Shown here piece after piece: positions 1 to 8,228 of a stretch of DNA of 29,173 bases (position 1 is the stretch's first letter; each line of letters begins with the position of its first letter). The stretch lies in the NCBI GenBank assembly GCA_964531525.1, contig CAZHDF010000025.1:1-29173 (forward strand), given 5' to 3'. Both the position numbers and the translations under genes were made by a program. Below the pieces are notes generated by a model. That model saw only the letters and a program-made list of their open reading frames with translations. It had not been told where the DNA came from and made no database searches. Source of the stretch: CAYYWV01 sp964531525 (GTDB taxonomy: Bacteria > Pseudomonadota > Alphaproteobacteria > JAAXGF01).

Positions 1-1
1 C

Positions 2-67
2 TTCGGCAAGATCCCCGAGTACAAGTTCTGCGCCGCGCGGATCGAGAAGGCCCCGGCGGCAGGGTGA
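2..67 (+). CDS. C-terminal fragment of an unidentified protein
   Basis: An open frame runs in from the left edge and stops at TGA 65-67, giving only 21 residues that end in EKAPAAG. The real gene starts outside the window. The fragment is too short to assign a family, and no heme, metal or nucleotide motif is visible. It is on the same strand as the small membrane protein that follows 67 bases later, so the two could be co-transcribed. It could also be a chance open frame. Confidence 0.4.
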   Translation, partial: FGKIPEYKFCAARIEKAPAAG

Positions 68-134
68 CGAAGGACCCCGTAAGCGCTAGAATGAGCGATT
101 GCCGCCCGTCATCGGGCCATTGGGGAAAGACCGC

Positions 135-260
135 ATGAAGGCCATGTTCCTGGGCTTTGCCGTTGCCGTCGTGATCGCGATCATCGCCGGCGTGGTGCTG
201 AACAGCACCAACCCCTCGACCGCCGAGACCGGGTTGTCCGCCTCGAGCGTTCGGCTTTAA
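135..260 (+). CDS. Small single-span membrane protein (41 aa)
   Basis: The ATG at 135 is preceded by a good purine-rich ribosome binding site (GGGGAAAGA, 122-130). The 41-residue product has one hydrophobic helix at about residues 4-22, rich in Val, Ile and Ala, followed by a short polar Ser/Thr-rich tail. It would sit in the inner membrane, probably with a short N-terminus inside. The family and function are not recognised. It converges with the minus-strand cytochrome gene that ends at 283, with only 22 bases between them and no T-rich terminator seen. The ribosome site and the clean helix argue for a real gene. Confidence 0.5.
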   Translation: MKAMFLGFAVAVVIAIIAGVVLNSTNPSTAETGLSASSVRL

Positions 261-282
261 TAAAGGGCCTACCTAGCCACGG

Positions 283-1641
283 TTAATCGCCGGGGCCGGT
301 TTTCCCGACGCCGTCGGCGGCCGTAATCTCGCGCAGATAATCGATCAAGGCCGCGAGGTCGTTGGCGTTCGGAATGCGCTGAAGCGGCATCTTGGTGCCG
401 GGCAGGAACACGTCGGGCCCGTCGTGGAACAGCTTCCACAGGCTGCGCTCGTCCCAGCGGAAGTTGCCGTCCTTGAGCGCCCGGGAATAGTTGTAGCCCG
501 CGACCGAGCCGACGCGGCGGCCGAACAGCCCGGCGAAATGGGGGCCGGAGCGGCGCGGCCCGTCGGCGGACAGCGAATGGCAGGCGGCGCATTTCCTGAA
601 CAGCTTCGCGCCGGGATGCTTGCTCTCGAGCCAGGGACGGGGCTCGTCCGCGCCCTCGCCGGCGATCCCGATCTGGTCGCCGGTCGCGAGATGCCAGACC
701 CGCGCGCGGCCGTCGGTGCCCGCCGAGACGACGAAGCGTCCGTCGGGCGTGATCGCGACCCCCCAGATCGGCTTCCCGTGCGCCTTGATGGCGCGGATCG
801 GCGCGCCGGTCGCGAGGTTCCAATGGATCACGTAGCCGTCGCGCCCGCCCGAGACCGCCGTTTCGCCGTCGGGCGCGAAGGCGACCGCGAACGCCGGCCC
901 CTCGTGGCCCGAAAGACGGCGGATCTCGGCCCGCGCGGCGAGATCCCAAAGCCGCAGGCTGCCGTCGGTCGCCGCCGACAGAACGCGCCCGCCGTCGGGC
1001 GAAACCGCGATCTGCGTCACCCCCCAGTCATGGCCGATGAGCTCGCCGACGAGGGTGCCGGTCGCGACGTCGATAAGACGAATGCCGCCGTCGTGGCCGC
1101 CCGCCAGCAGGGTCTCGCCGTCGGGCGCGAAGGCGAGCGCGTTGACGTTGGCCGGGAGCGCGATCACGCGTTTCTCGGTAGCGCTCGCAAGGTCCCAGAG
1201 CCGCACCGTCCGGTCCCAGCCACCGCTCGCGACGAGGCGGCCGTCGGGCGAGACCGCGACCGCCATCACCTTGGCCTCGTGGCCGACGAGCCGGGCGAGC
1301 GGCTTGCGCGCCGCCAGGTCCCAGAGGATGACGACGCGATCGTCGGCGGCCGAGACGGCGCGTTTCCCGTCGGGCAGGAAGGCCACCGAATTGACCGGCC
1401 CTTCGTGTTCCTCGAGGCTCGCGATCTCGGTCTGATCGACGAAATCCCAGAGCTTGACCGAGAAGTCGAAGCCACCGGTCAGCACCAGGCGCCCGTCGGG
1501 CGAGACCGCGACCGCGCGAACGATGCCGCCATGGCCGTAAAGTTCGGCCCGCGCGGCGGGCGCGAGCGCGAGGAGAAGCAGAAAGGCGGCGGCCGCGCGG
1601 ACCGCCCGTCTCGAAAAGGCGTCCCGCGCGCCTAGCGCCAC
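283..1641 (-). CDS. Secreted seven-bladed WD40 propeller fused to cytochrome c
   Basis: The 452-residue product starts at GTG 1641, overlapping the end of the PepSY-like gene by 10 bases. The open frame extends further upstream, but that part is a shadow of the PepSY-like gene. Residues 1-32 are a Sec-type signal peptide ending in ARA. Seven WD40 repeats of 41-43 residues follow (about 33-325), each with a VSPDG-like turn and most ending in LWDL. Residues 326-452 form a class I cytochrome c domain with the heme motif CAACH (351-355) and a likely axial Met418 in LPGTKMP. The protein should be periplasmic and carry one covalent heme. Its place at the end of the formate dehydrogenase block suggests it takes electrons from that enzyme or docks a partner; this is inference. 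The propeller-coding DNA is itself repetitive, with recurring GTCGGGCGAGACCGCGAC-like units. Confidence 0.88.
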   Translation of the reverse strand: MALGARDAFSRRAVRAAAAFLLLLALAPAARAELYGHGGIVRAVAVSPDGRLVLTGGFDFSVKLWDFVDQTEIASLEEHEGPVNSVAFLPDGKRAVSAADDRVVILWDLAARKPLARLVGHEAKVMAVAVSPDGRLVASGGWDRTVRLWDLASATEKRVIALPANVNALAFAPDGETLLAGGHDGGIRLIDVATGTLVGELIGHDWGVTQIAVSPDGGRVLSAATDGSLRLWDLAARAEIRRLSGHEGPAFAVAFAPDGETAVSGGRDGYVIHWNLATGAPIRAIKAHGKPIWGVAITPDGRFVVSAGTDGRARVWHLATGDQIGIAGEGADEPRPWLESKHPGAKLFRKCAACHSLSADGPRRSGPHFAGLFGRRVGSVAGYNYSRALKDGNFRWDERSLWKLFHDGPDVFLPGTKMPLQRIPNANDLAALIDYLREITAADGVGKTGPGD

Positions 1642-2012
1642 ACGATTCCGGTTTCCGCCGCGTCCGGCCGGGTGGGGCGGGGCTCGTAGCGCGGGGCGCC
1701 CGAGAGGTCGTAGCCGCTCGCGCGGTGGCGGAATTGGGGGATGAGCTTGCCGGTCTTGGCGTCGACGGCGATGGTCGCCACCCGGAATGCGTCGTTGGAA
1801 TCGCCGCCCGGGTTCATCACCGTGATGCGATAGGCCGCGCGACCGTCGATCCTGATCGGCGCGACCTTGAGCACGCGAACGCCGTAGGTCTTGGCGATCG
1901 CCGCCGCCGCCTGCTCGGCGGTCACCTCGGCCCGCGCCGGCGGCGTGAGGAAGGTCACGAACGCAAGCATGAGCACGACCGTCGCCGCCGCGATCCCTGA
2001 TGCGAGACGCAT
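1632..2012 (-). CDS. Secreted PepSY-like small protein (126 aa)
   Basis: The ATG at 2012 follows a strong AAGGAGG site. Residues 1-28 are a signal peptide or membrane anchor ending in PARA. The mature part begins EVTAEQAAAAIAKTYGVRV and continues with a run ending in VDAKTGKLIP, the pattern of a PepSY domain (a small alpha-beta fold often found in secreted or membrane redox proteins). It lies between the cytochrome b subunit of formate dehydrogenase and the WD40-cytochrome c, and its stop overlaps the start of the latter, so translation is probably coupled. A role in assembling or tuning the electron-transfer partners is inferred from context only. The domain call rests on pattern, not on a profile search. 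Confidence 0.75.
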   Translation of the reverse strand: MRLASGIAAATVVLMLAFVTFLTPPARAEVTAEQAAAAIAKTYGVRVLKVAPIRIDGRAAYRITVMNPGGDSNDAFRVATIAVDAKTGKLIPQFRHRASGYDLSGAPRYEPRPTRPDAAETGIVWR

Positions 2013-2063
2013 CGCGCTGCCTCCTTCGATTTCCCTGCGCGGCCGCGCGCGGCTTCGCGCGCC

Positions 2064-3206
2064 CTACTCGGCGGCCTGACCGGCGGGACCGCCGCCCGCG
2101 TCGTCGGGCGGGGATTGGGTCTCGGCCTCGGCCAGCCAAAGGCTGTGATGCTCGCGCGCCCAGTTCTCGTCGACCTGGCCGGTGCCCATGGCGTCGAACG
2201 CGCCTTCCATGCCGAGGGTCCCGATATAGATGTGGGCGAGAATGATCGCGATCGCAACCAAGGCGACGCCCGAATGGATCAGGTTGACGAGCTGCATGTC
2301 CTGCATGCCGAACCAGAAGAACGGAAACATCAAGCTGAGCCCGGTGCCGAACAGCACCAGACTGAAGGCCATCACCGCCCAGAAGACGAACTTCTGCCCG
2401 GCGTTGAACTTACCCGCCGGCGGATGCTCGCCCTTCGAGAACAGTCCGCCCGCCTTGAGAAGCCATGTGATGTCATGGCGGTCGGGCAGGTTGTCGCGGA
2501 TCCAGATCCCGAACATCAAGACCACGCCGATGATGAACGAGAAGCCGATCGCGTTATGGGTGACCTTGCCGTAATGGGTGAGCGTCGCGAACACTTGATG
2601 AAGAGTCGTGAACTCGCCGTTGCCGACCTCGAGCCCGCTCGCGAACAGATAGCGGCCGTAGAGCGTATTGAGCCCGGTCAGCGCGAGCACGACGAAGCTT
2701 CCGGCGGTCAGCCAGTGGACGGACCGCTCGAAGGCGGTGAAGCGCTCGACGCGGCGCGGCGACGGCCCGGCATCGATCCGGATGCGACCGCGAAGCGCGA
2801 AGAACAGCGCCAGAAGCGCGACCACGACGGCGAGTAGCCACCAGCCGATGTCCCTGAGCGGACCGTTGCGAATCTCGCGCCAGTCCTGGCCCTCGGACTG
2901 GATCAGGACGCCGGTGGCGGTATCGGCGAACGAAATGCTGCCTTGCCCGCCGCGCCGCACCCGGCGCCAGACGTCCGAATCGCTCGCGTTTCCCAGGGTG
3001 TTGGCGAGATTGTTGCCCGGCGGGACGGCGAGGATAGCGCCTCCCTGACTCTGGACGGGCAGGGTCGGCGGCGTCTGCTGGGCGCGCGCCTGGCCGCCGG
3101 TCGCGGCGAGAACCGCGAGCCCGGCGACGACGGCGAAGACGATCGCCGCCACCCGCCGGCGCGCGACGCGCGGCGGGCGGCGGTTTGTTGTTCCCATCTG
3201 CATCAT
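2064..3206 (-). CDS. fdhC: Formate dehydrogenase cytochrome b556 subunit (gamma)
   Basis: This 380-residue protein is the membrane anchor and quinone-reducing diheme cytochrome b of a periplasmic formate dehydrogenase. ATG 3206 was chosen over longer starts because a signal sequence (about 15-42, ending in ARAQ) begins just after it and GGGAAG lies upstream. A periplasmic segment of about 100 residues comes next. Transmembrane helices follow near residues 147-165, 190-208, 245-262, 298-320 and 333-355. Candidate heme-ligand histidines are in RSVHWLTAG, THNAIG, IHSGV and AHIYIG. The long N-terminal extension is larger than in the roughly 220-residue E. coli FdnI/FdoI, but longer forms are known in alphaproteobacteria. 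The gene lies between a small membrane protein and the PepSY-like gene in the fdh operon. Confidence 0.93.
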   Translation of the reverse strand: MMQMGTTNRRPPRVARRRVAAIVFAVVAGLAVLAATGGQARAQQTPPTLPVQSQGGAILAVPPGNNLANTLGNASDSDVWRRVRRGGQGSISFADTATGVLIQSEGQDWREIRNGPLRDIGWWLLAVVVALLALFFALRGRIRIDAGPSPRRVERFTAFERSVHWLTAGSFVVLALTGLNTLYGRYLFASGLEVGNGEFTTLHQVFATLTHYGKVTHNAIGFSFIIGVVLMFGIWIRDNLPDRHDITWLLKAGGLFSKGEHPPAGKFNAGQKFVFWAVMAFSLVLFGTGLSLMFPFFWFGMQDMQLVNLIHSGVALVAIAIILAHIYIGTLGMEGAFDAMGTGQVDENWAREHHSLWLAEAETQSPPDDAGGGPAGQAAE

Positions 3207-3288
3207 CGTCGCTTCCCAGTTCAACTGACGGCTCGCCCGACGCGGTCCCGGACACGGCAAGGCGGCGATCGCTCGGCGGAGAAGCGCG

Positions 3289-3498
3289 CTACCAAGCGCG
3301 CGTCTCCAGGCTCCGCTGACGGAGCTTGGCGCGCAGATCGTCGCTGAGCGGCGGCTCGGGCGCGGCCAGTCGGGGCGGCGCCTTCGCCACGATCGGAAAA
3401 ACGCCCCCCGGCTCGTTCCGGCTTCCGGTCGCATCGATGATCACGATGCCGAACAGAAACACGGCAAGCGCCCCCGCAATGACTCTCCAGACGAGCAT
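3289..3498 (-). CDS. Small single-span membrane protein in fdh operon (69 aa)
   Basis: The frame is open further upstream, but the ATG at 3498 puts a hydrophobic helix right at the N-terminus (residues 2-22) and has GAGGAA about ten bases before it. The rest is a Pro-rich periplasmic or cytoplasmic stretch with a charged C-terminus (DDLRAKLRQRSLE). No domain is recognised. It sits between fdhB and fdhC, where it could help assemble or stabilise the membrane complex; this is inference from position. The 187-base gap before it holds a terminator-like hairpin, so it and fdhC may be expressed at a lower level than fdhB. Confidence 0.6.
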   Translation of the reverse strand: MLVWRVIAGALAVFLFGIVIIDATGSRNEPGGVFPIVAKAPPRLAAPEPPLSDDLRAKLRQRSLETRAW

Positions 3499-3608
3499 AA
3501 ACCTAAATTCCTCTACCGTCGGGCCCCGAGCGGACGCGGGTCGAAACGGCGAATCGCGGCGCGCCCGGCGACCCCGCATGCCATCGGATGGGACCCGTGG
3601 AAAACCCT

Positions 3609-3627
3609 CCCGCCACCAGGCGGCGGG
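3609..3627 (-). terminator. Terminator-like hairpin between fdhB and the downstream genes
   Basis: The arms CCCGCC (3609-3614) and GGCGGG (3622-3627) flank a 7-base loop. On the minus strand the hairpin is followed by AGGGTTTTCC. The stem is short but all G-C and the T run is only four long, so it may be a partial terminator or an mRNA-stabilising hairpin inside the operon rather than a full stop. Confidence 0.3.
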
Positions 3628-3685
3628 ACGGGCGGCGGCGACCGATCATCGCCGCCGTCCGCCGCCATCCTAGCCCGGACCGGCG

Positions 3686-4282
3686 TCAGGACCCGGCCTT
3701 AAGCCGATAGGCGGTGCCCCAGCCCCAGGCGCCCGACCCGAAGCCCCGCGCCGTGACGCGCTGGCGATAGATATCGGCCACCACGTCGCCGTCGCCGGCG
3801 AGAAGCGCCTTGTCCGCGCACATCTCGGCGCAGATCGGGAGCTTGCCCTCGGCGATCCGGTTGCGGCCGTACTTCTGGAACTCCTCGACCGAGTTGTCCG
3901 GATCGGGACCGCCGGCGCAGAAGGTGCATTTGTCCATCTTGCCGCGGCTGCCGAAGTTGCCCGCCTGCGGGAACTGCGGCGCCCCGAAGGGGCAGGCGAA
4001 GAAGCAGTAGCCGCAGCCGATGCACAGGTCCTTCGAGTGCAGAACGATGCCGTCCTCGGTCTGGTAGATGACGTCGACCGGACAGACCGCGATGCACGGT
4101 GCATCCGAGCAATGCATGCAGGCGACCGAGATCGACCGCTCGCCCGGCTTGCCGTCGTTGAGGGTGACGACCCGCCGGCGGTTGATCCCCCAGGGCACTT
4201 CGTTCTCGTTCTTGCACGCAACGACACAGGCGTTGCACTCGATGCAGCGCTCGGCGTCTATGAGGAATTTCATTCGTGCCAT
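3686..4282 (-). CDS. fdhB: Formate dehydrogenase iron-sulfur subunit (beta), four [4Fe-4S] clusters
   Basis: This 198-residue ferredoxin subunit passes electrons from the catalytic subunit to the cytochrome b. Sixteen cysteines form four clusters: C13/16/19/23, C55/58/63/67, C87/90/93/97 and C119/122/151/155. The ATG at 4282 lies six bases after AAGGAGG, so it is preferred over the second ATG at 4273. There is no Tat or Sec signal, so it should be exported with the Tat-bearing catalytic subunit. Unlike E. coli FdnH it has no C-terminal membrane helix and is about 100 residues shorter, which fits the FDH3-type beta subunit of alphaproteobacteria. It starts 10 bases after fdhA stops. Confidence 0.95.
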   Translation of the reverse strand: MARMKFLIDAERCIECNACVVACKNENEVPWGINRRRVVTLNDGKPGERSISVACMHCSDAPCIAVCPVDVIYQTEDGIVLHSKDLCIGCGYCFFACPFGAPQFPQAGNFGSRGKMDKCTFCAGGPDPDNSVEEFQKYGRNRIAEGKLPICAEMCADKALLAGDGDVVADIYRQRVTARGFGSGAWGWGTAYRLKAGS

Positions 4283-4292
4283 TGTTGCCTCC

Positions 4293-7172
4293 TTACGCCG
4301 ACGTGATGCGACACAGGGTGACCTTGGTCTCCTGCATCTGCGTCACCGAATCGTAGCCATAGGTGGTGGAGGTGTTCGCCGCCTCGCCGAGCACGTAGGG
4401 ATCGGCCCCCGGCGGGTATTTGGACCGGAGATCCTTGCCCTGCCAGTGACCGCCGAAGTGCATCGGCATGAACACCACGCCGCGGGCGACCCGTTCGGTC
4501 ACCAGGGCGCGCACCTTGACTCGCGAGCCGTTGGGCGATTCGAGCCACATGTCGGCGCCGTCGCGGATGCCCGCGTTGTTGGCGTCGAAGGTGTTGACCT
4601 CGCAGAACATGTGCTGCTGCAACTCGGCCAGCCAGGGGTTCGAGCGAGTCTCGTCGCCGCCGCCCTGGTACTCGACCAGCCGCCCGGTGGTGAGGATGAC
4701 CGGGAAGTCGCCCGAGAAGTCCTGGTCCTGGATGGTCTTGTAGAGCGTCGGCAGTCGGTACTTCTTGGCATCGGCGTAGGTCGGGTAGTCGGCCACCAGA
4801 TCGCGCCTCGGCGTGTACAGCGGCTCGCGATGGAGCGGCACCGGGTCGGGGAAGGTCCAGACCACGGCGCGCGCCTTGGCGTTGCCGAACGGGGCCGCGC
4901 CATGCTTGATGGCGACCCGCTGGATACCGCCCGAAAGGTCGATCTTCCAATTGACCTTTTCGGCCTTGTCGCCGCCGATCTTCATGATCGTGGCGAGTTC
5001 GTCGGCGGTCAGGTCCTTGTCCCAGCCGAGCTTCTTGAGCACCCCGTAGGTGAACTCGGGGTAGCCGTCCTTGATCTCCGAGCCCTCCGGATACGAGCCC
5101 TCGGCGAGCAGGTTCTCGCCGTTGCGCTCGACGCCGAAGCGCGCCCGGAAGCACAGCCCGCCCTCGGCCACCGGCTTGGAGGTGTCGTAGAGGATCGGCG
5201 TTCCGGGATGCTTCAGCTCGGGCGTGCCCCAACAGGGCCACGGCAGGCCGAAATACTCGCCGTCCGCCGGGCCGCCCACGGCCTGCAACGTCGTCTTGTT
5301 GAAGGTCCACATGTTGGCCATGTGCAGCCTGAGCCGCTCGGGCGACTGGCCGGTGTAACCGATCGTCCACATGCCGCTGTTGAACTCGCGGGTGATGTCC
5401 TCGATCAGGGGCTCGTTCCCGTTCACCTTGATGTTCTTGAACATCTCGTCGGCGACGCCGAACTTCTTGGCGAACAGATACATGATCTCGTGATCGGGCC
5501 TGGACTCGAACGCCGGCTCGAACACCTTCTCGCGCCATTGGAGCGAGCGGTTGGACGCGGTGACCGAGCCATAAGTCTCGAACTGGGTCGCCGCCGGCAG
5601 GAGGTAGACGCCGTCGGTGCGGTCCTGCATGACCGCCGTAACCGTCGGATAGGGGTCGATGACGACGAGAATGTCGAGCTTCTCCATCGCCTTTTTCTCG
5701 TCCGGCCCGCGCGACTGCGAGTTGGGCGCGTGACCCCAGAAGATCATGCCGCGCACGTTGTCGGGCTGATCCATATTCTCTTTCGCCTCGAGCACGCCGT
5801 CGAACCAGCGCGACACCGGAATGCCCTTGCTGGTCATCAGCTCCTTGGAGGCGAAGCGACCGAGCATGTACTCGAAATCGACGCCCCAGACCCGGCTCCA
5901 GTGTTTCCACGCGCCGACCGAAAGCCCGTAATAGCCGGGCAGCGAATGCGACAGCACGCACATATCGGTCGCGCCCTGAACGTTGTCGTGACCGCGGAAG
6001 ATATTGGTGCCGCCGCCCGCGACGCCCATGTTGCCGAGCGCGAGCTGAAGGATGCAGTAGGCGCGGGTGTTGTTGTTGCCGGTGTGGTGCTGGGTGCCGC
6101 CCATGCACCAGATCACGGTGCCGGGGCGGTTGTTGGCCAGCGTGCGCGCGACGCGCCGAAGCTGCGAGCCGGGCGCGCCGGTGACGCGTTCGGTTTCCTC
6201 GGGCGTCCATTTGGCGACCTCGGCCCGGATCTGGTCCATGCCCCAGACGCGCTGGCGAATGAACTCCTTATCCTCCCAGCTATTCTGGAAAATGTGCCAG
6301 AGGATGCCCCAGATCAGCGCGACGTCGGTGCCGGGCCGGAAACGCACGTACTCGTCGGCATGCGCGGCGGTGCGGGTGAACCGGGGATCGCATATGATCA
6401 ACGGCGCGTTGTTCTGCTCCTTCGCTTTCAGGATATGCAGGAGCGAGACCGGATGCGCCTCGGCCGGATTGCCGCCGATGATGAAGATCGCGCGGCTGTT
6501 CTGGATATCGTTGAAGCTGTTGGTCATCGCGCCGTAGCCCCAGGTGTTGGCCACGCCCGCGACGGTGGTGGAATGACAGATGCGCGCCTGGTGATCGCCG
6601 TTGTTGGAGCCCCAGAACGCGTAGAACTTGCGGAACAGGTAAGCCTGCTCGTTGGAATGCTTGGCCGAGCCTAGCCAGTAGACCGAATCGGGACCCGACT
6701 TGTCGCGAATCTCGAGCAGCTTGTCGCCGATCTCGTTGATCGCGTCATCCCAGCTCATGCGCTGCCATTTGCCGCCGACCAGCTTGGTCGGATAACGCAG
6801 GCGCCGCTCGCTGTGCGCGAACTCGCGGACCGACGCGCCCTTGGCGCAATGCGCGCCCAGGTTGAACGGGCTATCGAAGCTGGGCTCCTGCCCGACCCAG
6901 ACGCCGCCCTGAACCTCGGCGGTGACCGCGCAGCCCACCGAGCAGTGGGTGCAAACCGATAGGATCTTCTTGATTTCGCTCGCCGCCGTGGTCTGAGCCT
7001 CGGCTTTCTTAACCGTCCCGAGCGAGAGCCCCGTCGCGGCGGCCAGTCCGCCGGCGGCAAGGCCCGATCGCCTGAGGAAGGTGCGACGATCGATCGCGCC
7101 GCCGACCATGCCGGCGAGCGCCTTGGTCAAACGGGGGCCATTCGCTACCCCGTTGCTCCGTTTCGTGAGCAT
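4293..7172 (-). CDS. fdhA: Formate dehydrogenase catalytic subunit (alpha), Cys type
   Basis: This 959-residue member of the molybdopterin oxidoreductase family oxidises formate to CO2 at a Mo or W bis-MGD centre. ATG 7172 follows GGGAGAGG, and the frame upstream of it is non-coding. Residues 28-60 are a Tat signal (DRRTFLRRSG, then a hydrophobic run to AEAQ), so the enzyme is periplasmic. A [4Fe-4S] site is formed by C74, C77, C81 and C109. The metal ligand is Cys199 followed by His200 in HQARICHSTTV; E. coli FdnG has selenocysteine at this place, so no selenium machinery is needed. The length matches the family. Nearby tungstate import genes make a tungsten enzyme plausible, but metal choice cannot be read from the protein alone. 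Confidence 0.97.
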   Translation of the reverse strand: MLTKRSNGVANGPRLTKALAGMVGGAIDRRTFLRRSGLAAGGLAAATGLSLGTVKKAEAQTTAASEIKKILSVCTHCSVGCAVTAEVQGGVWVGQEPSFDSPFNLGAHCAKGASVREFAHSERRLRYPTKLVGGKWQRMSWDDAINEIGDKLLEIRDKSGPDSVYWLGSAKHSNEQAYLFRKFYAFWGSNNGDHQARICHSTTVAGVANTWGYGAMTNSFNDIQNSRAIFIIGGNPAEAHPVSLLHILKAKEQNNAPLIICDPRFTRTAAHADEYVRFRPGTDVALIWGILWHIFQNSWEDKEFIRQRVWGMDQIRAEVAKWTPEETERVTGAPGSQLRRVARTLANNRPGTVIWCMGGTQHHTGNNNTRAYCILQLALGNMGVAGGGTNIFRGHDNVQGATDMCVLSHSLPGYYGLSVGAWKHWSRVWGVDFEYMLGRFASKELMTSKGIPVSRWFDGVLEAKENMDQPDNVRGMIFWGHAPNSQSRGPDEKKAMEKLDILVVIDPYPTVTAVMQDRTDGVYLLPAATQFETYGSVTASNRSLQWREKVFEPAFESRPDHEIMYLFAKKFGVADEMFKNIKVNGNEPLIEDITREFNSGMWTIGYTGQSPERLRLHMANMWTFNKTTLQAVGGPADGEYFGLPWPCWGTPELKHPGTPILYDTSKPVAEGGLCFRARFGVERNGENLLAEGSYPEGSEIKDGYPEFTYGVLKKLGWDKDLTADELATIMKIGGDKAEKVNWKIDLSGGIQRVAIKHGAAPFGNAKARAVVWTFPDPVPLHREPLYTPRRDLVADYPTYADAKKYRLPTLYKTIQDQDFSGDFPVILTTGRLVEYQGGGDETRSNPWLAELQQHMFCEVNTFDANNAGIRDGADMWLESPNGSRVKVRALVTERVARGVVFMPMHFGGHWQGKDLRSKYPPGADPYVLGEAANTSTTYGYDSVTQMQETKVTLCRITSA

Positions 7173-7200
7173 CGACCTCTCCCTGTCATGGGTTGTGTTT

Positions 7201-7407
7201 CTAGAACCTGGCCGTCTCGTAGAACCGCTTGACGTGTTCGGTCTCGCGGTAGCCGTCGCGGCCAGGGGCTTCACCGGTCGCGAGCTTGGCTTGGGCCGTC
7301 TTGCCGGGCAGGCCAATCGCTACCGCCCCGACGGCACCGGCGCCAAGACCGGCCTTCTTCATGAAGGCGCGGCGCGCGGCCGACTTCACATCCTTGTTCT
7401 CGTTCAT
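7201..7407 (-). CDS. Small Tat-signal protein of formate dehydrogenase regions (FdhX-like)
   Basis: This 68-residue protein has a twin-arginine motif (SAARRAFMKKAG, about residues 10-21), then a hydrophobic Gly/Ala-rich stretch and a short tail ending in HVKRFYETARF. It fits the family described as a Tat target found in formate dehydrogenase regions, which is encoded just before the catalytic subunit. It ends 28 bases before the fdhA start. Its role is unknown; it may be a small periplasmic subunit or an export escort. The ATG at 7407 has AGGGTGAG upstream. Confidence 0.85.
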   Translation of the reverse strand: MNENKDVKSAARRAFMKKAGLGAGAVGAVAIGLPGKTAQAKLATGEAPGRDGYRETEHVKRFYETARF

Positions 7408-7477
7408 CTGCTCACCCTATTTCCTGTGGCGAACGTTATCGGCGATCGATGCCTAGGGGGCTCGCCGCGCCCCGACG

Positions 7478-8137
7478 CTAGGCCGCCATCTCGAAAGCCT
7501 GCGATTCGATCGTCATGAACAGCTTGCCGACCGTACCGACGGGCACGTAAAAGACGGCCGTCTCGGCCGTCTCAAGGTCCTCGAAGAAACGCACCGCCCA
7601 GGGGCCGATATGCGCGTTGAAGAACCGCTGCTGCTCGGCGAGCCCGGCGGGCGCGCCGAAGGCGCCCAGAATCAGCCCCGCCATCATCTCGCAGAGCGAG
7701 GCGATATGGTCCTCGGGCTCGGGCACGTCCTCGGTCCGCGCGATTCCCAGCCGCGCCATGTCGAGGCGCAGATTGGCGAGCGGTTTCTCCTGAAGAAATC
7801 CGGTCAGATAATAAGAGGCGAAGGGGTTCAGCTCGCCCCGGCCGACGCCGATGAACAACGCATGATACTCGTCGCGCAGGGCCTCGGCGTCGCTGTTTCC
7901 GGCGGCGGCGGCGAGCGCCGAAAGCGCGCGACCGAGATCGCTCTCGTCGCCCTCGATGGCCTGCAATCTCGCGAGATCGTCGGTCGCGGGCGGGGCGGCG
8001 AGAAGATAGCCGAGAAGCGCATAGAGCTTCCCGCGCGCGCGCTCCTCATCATCAATATCGGCGTCTTCGCCCAGCGTCTGGGCCACCAAACCTGCCTCCT
8101 CTGCGCGACCGGCCGGGATCGAGTCTTGGGCGCTCAT
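7478..8137 (-). CDS. TorD/DmsD-family maturation chaperone
   Basis: This 219-residue, mostly helical cytoplasmic protein matches the TorD family, which binds the Tat signal of a molybdoenzyme and holds it until cofactor loading is complete. Seen features are the N-terminal pattern RGKLYALLGYLLAAPP, a central run ending in LNPFASYYLTGFL, and the helical segment ASLCEMMAGLILGAF with the following FFNAHIGPWAVRFFEDL, typical of the family core. It precedes the Tat protein and fdhA, so FdhA is the likely client. The start at 8137 lacks a strong ribosome site. The 91 bases upstream are comparatively AT-rich and may contain an internal promoter. Confidence 0.9.
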   Translation of the reverse strand: MSAQDSIPAGRAEEAGLVAQTLGEDADIDDEERARGKLYALLGYLLAAPPATDDLARLQAIEGDESDLGRALSALAAAAGNSDAEALRDEYHALFIGVGRGELNPFASYYLTGFLQEKPLANLRLDMARLGIARTEDVPEPEDHIASLCEMMAGLILGAFGAPAGLAEQQRFFNAHIGPWAVRFFEDLETAETAVFYVPVGTVGKLFMTIESQAFEMAA

Positions 8138-8228
8138 GTCGGCCGGCAGCCTAACACCGCGTTTTTAATGCGGTTTTATGATTGTTCCCAGTTGGTTAAT
8201 CATCGCGCATCGTTTCCTCGCGGTCAAA

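Noticed and set aside
283..1600. CRISPR-like or tandem DNA repeat array
   Set aside because: The recurring GTCGGGCGAGACC units are spaced at about 125 bases and follow the WD40 blades; they reflect protein repeats, not an array.
1642..2139. N-terminal extension of the WD40-cytochrome frame
   Set aside because: The sequence is low-complexity Arg-rich and overlaps the PepSY-like gene in another frame. A signal peptide begins just after GTG 1641.
4068..6674. An 868-codon plus-strand open frame opposite fdhA and fdhB
   Set aside because: It is antisense to clearly conserved subunits and rich in Arg, His, Leu and Gly from GC-rich complement. It has no domain or ribosome site.
4293..7172. Selenocysteine formate dehydrogenase
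   Set aside because: The metal-ligand codon is Cys (residue 199), and no in-frame TGA or SECIS-like need exists.
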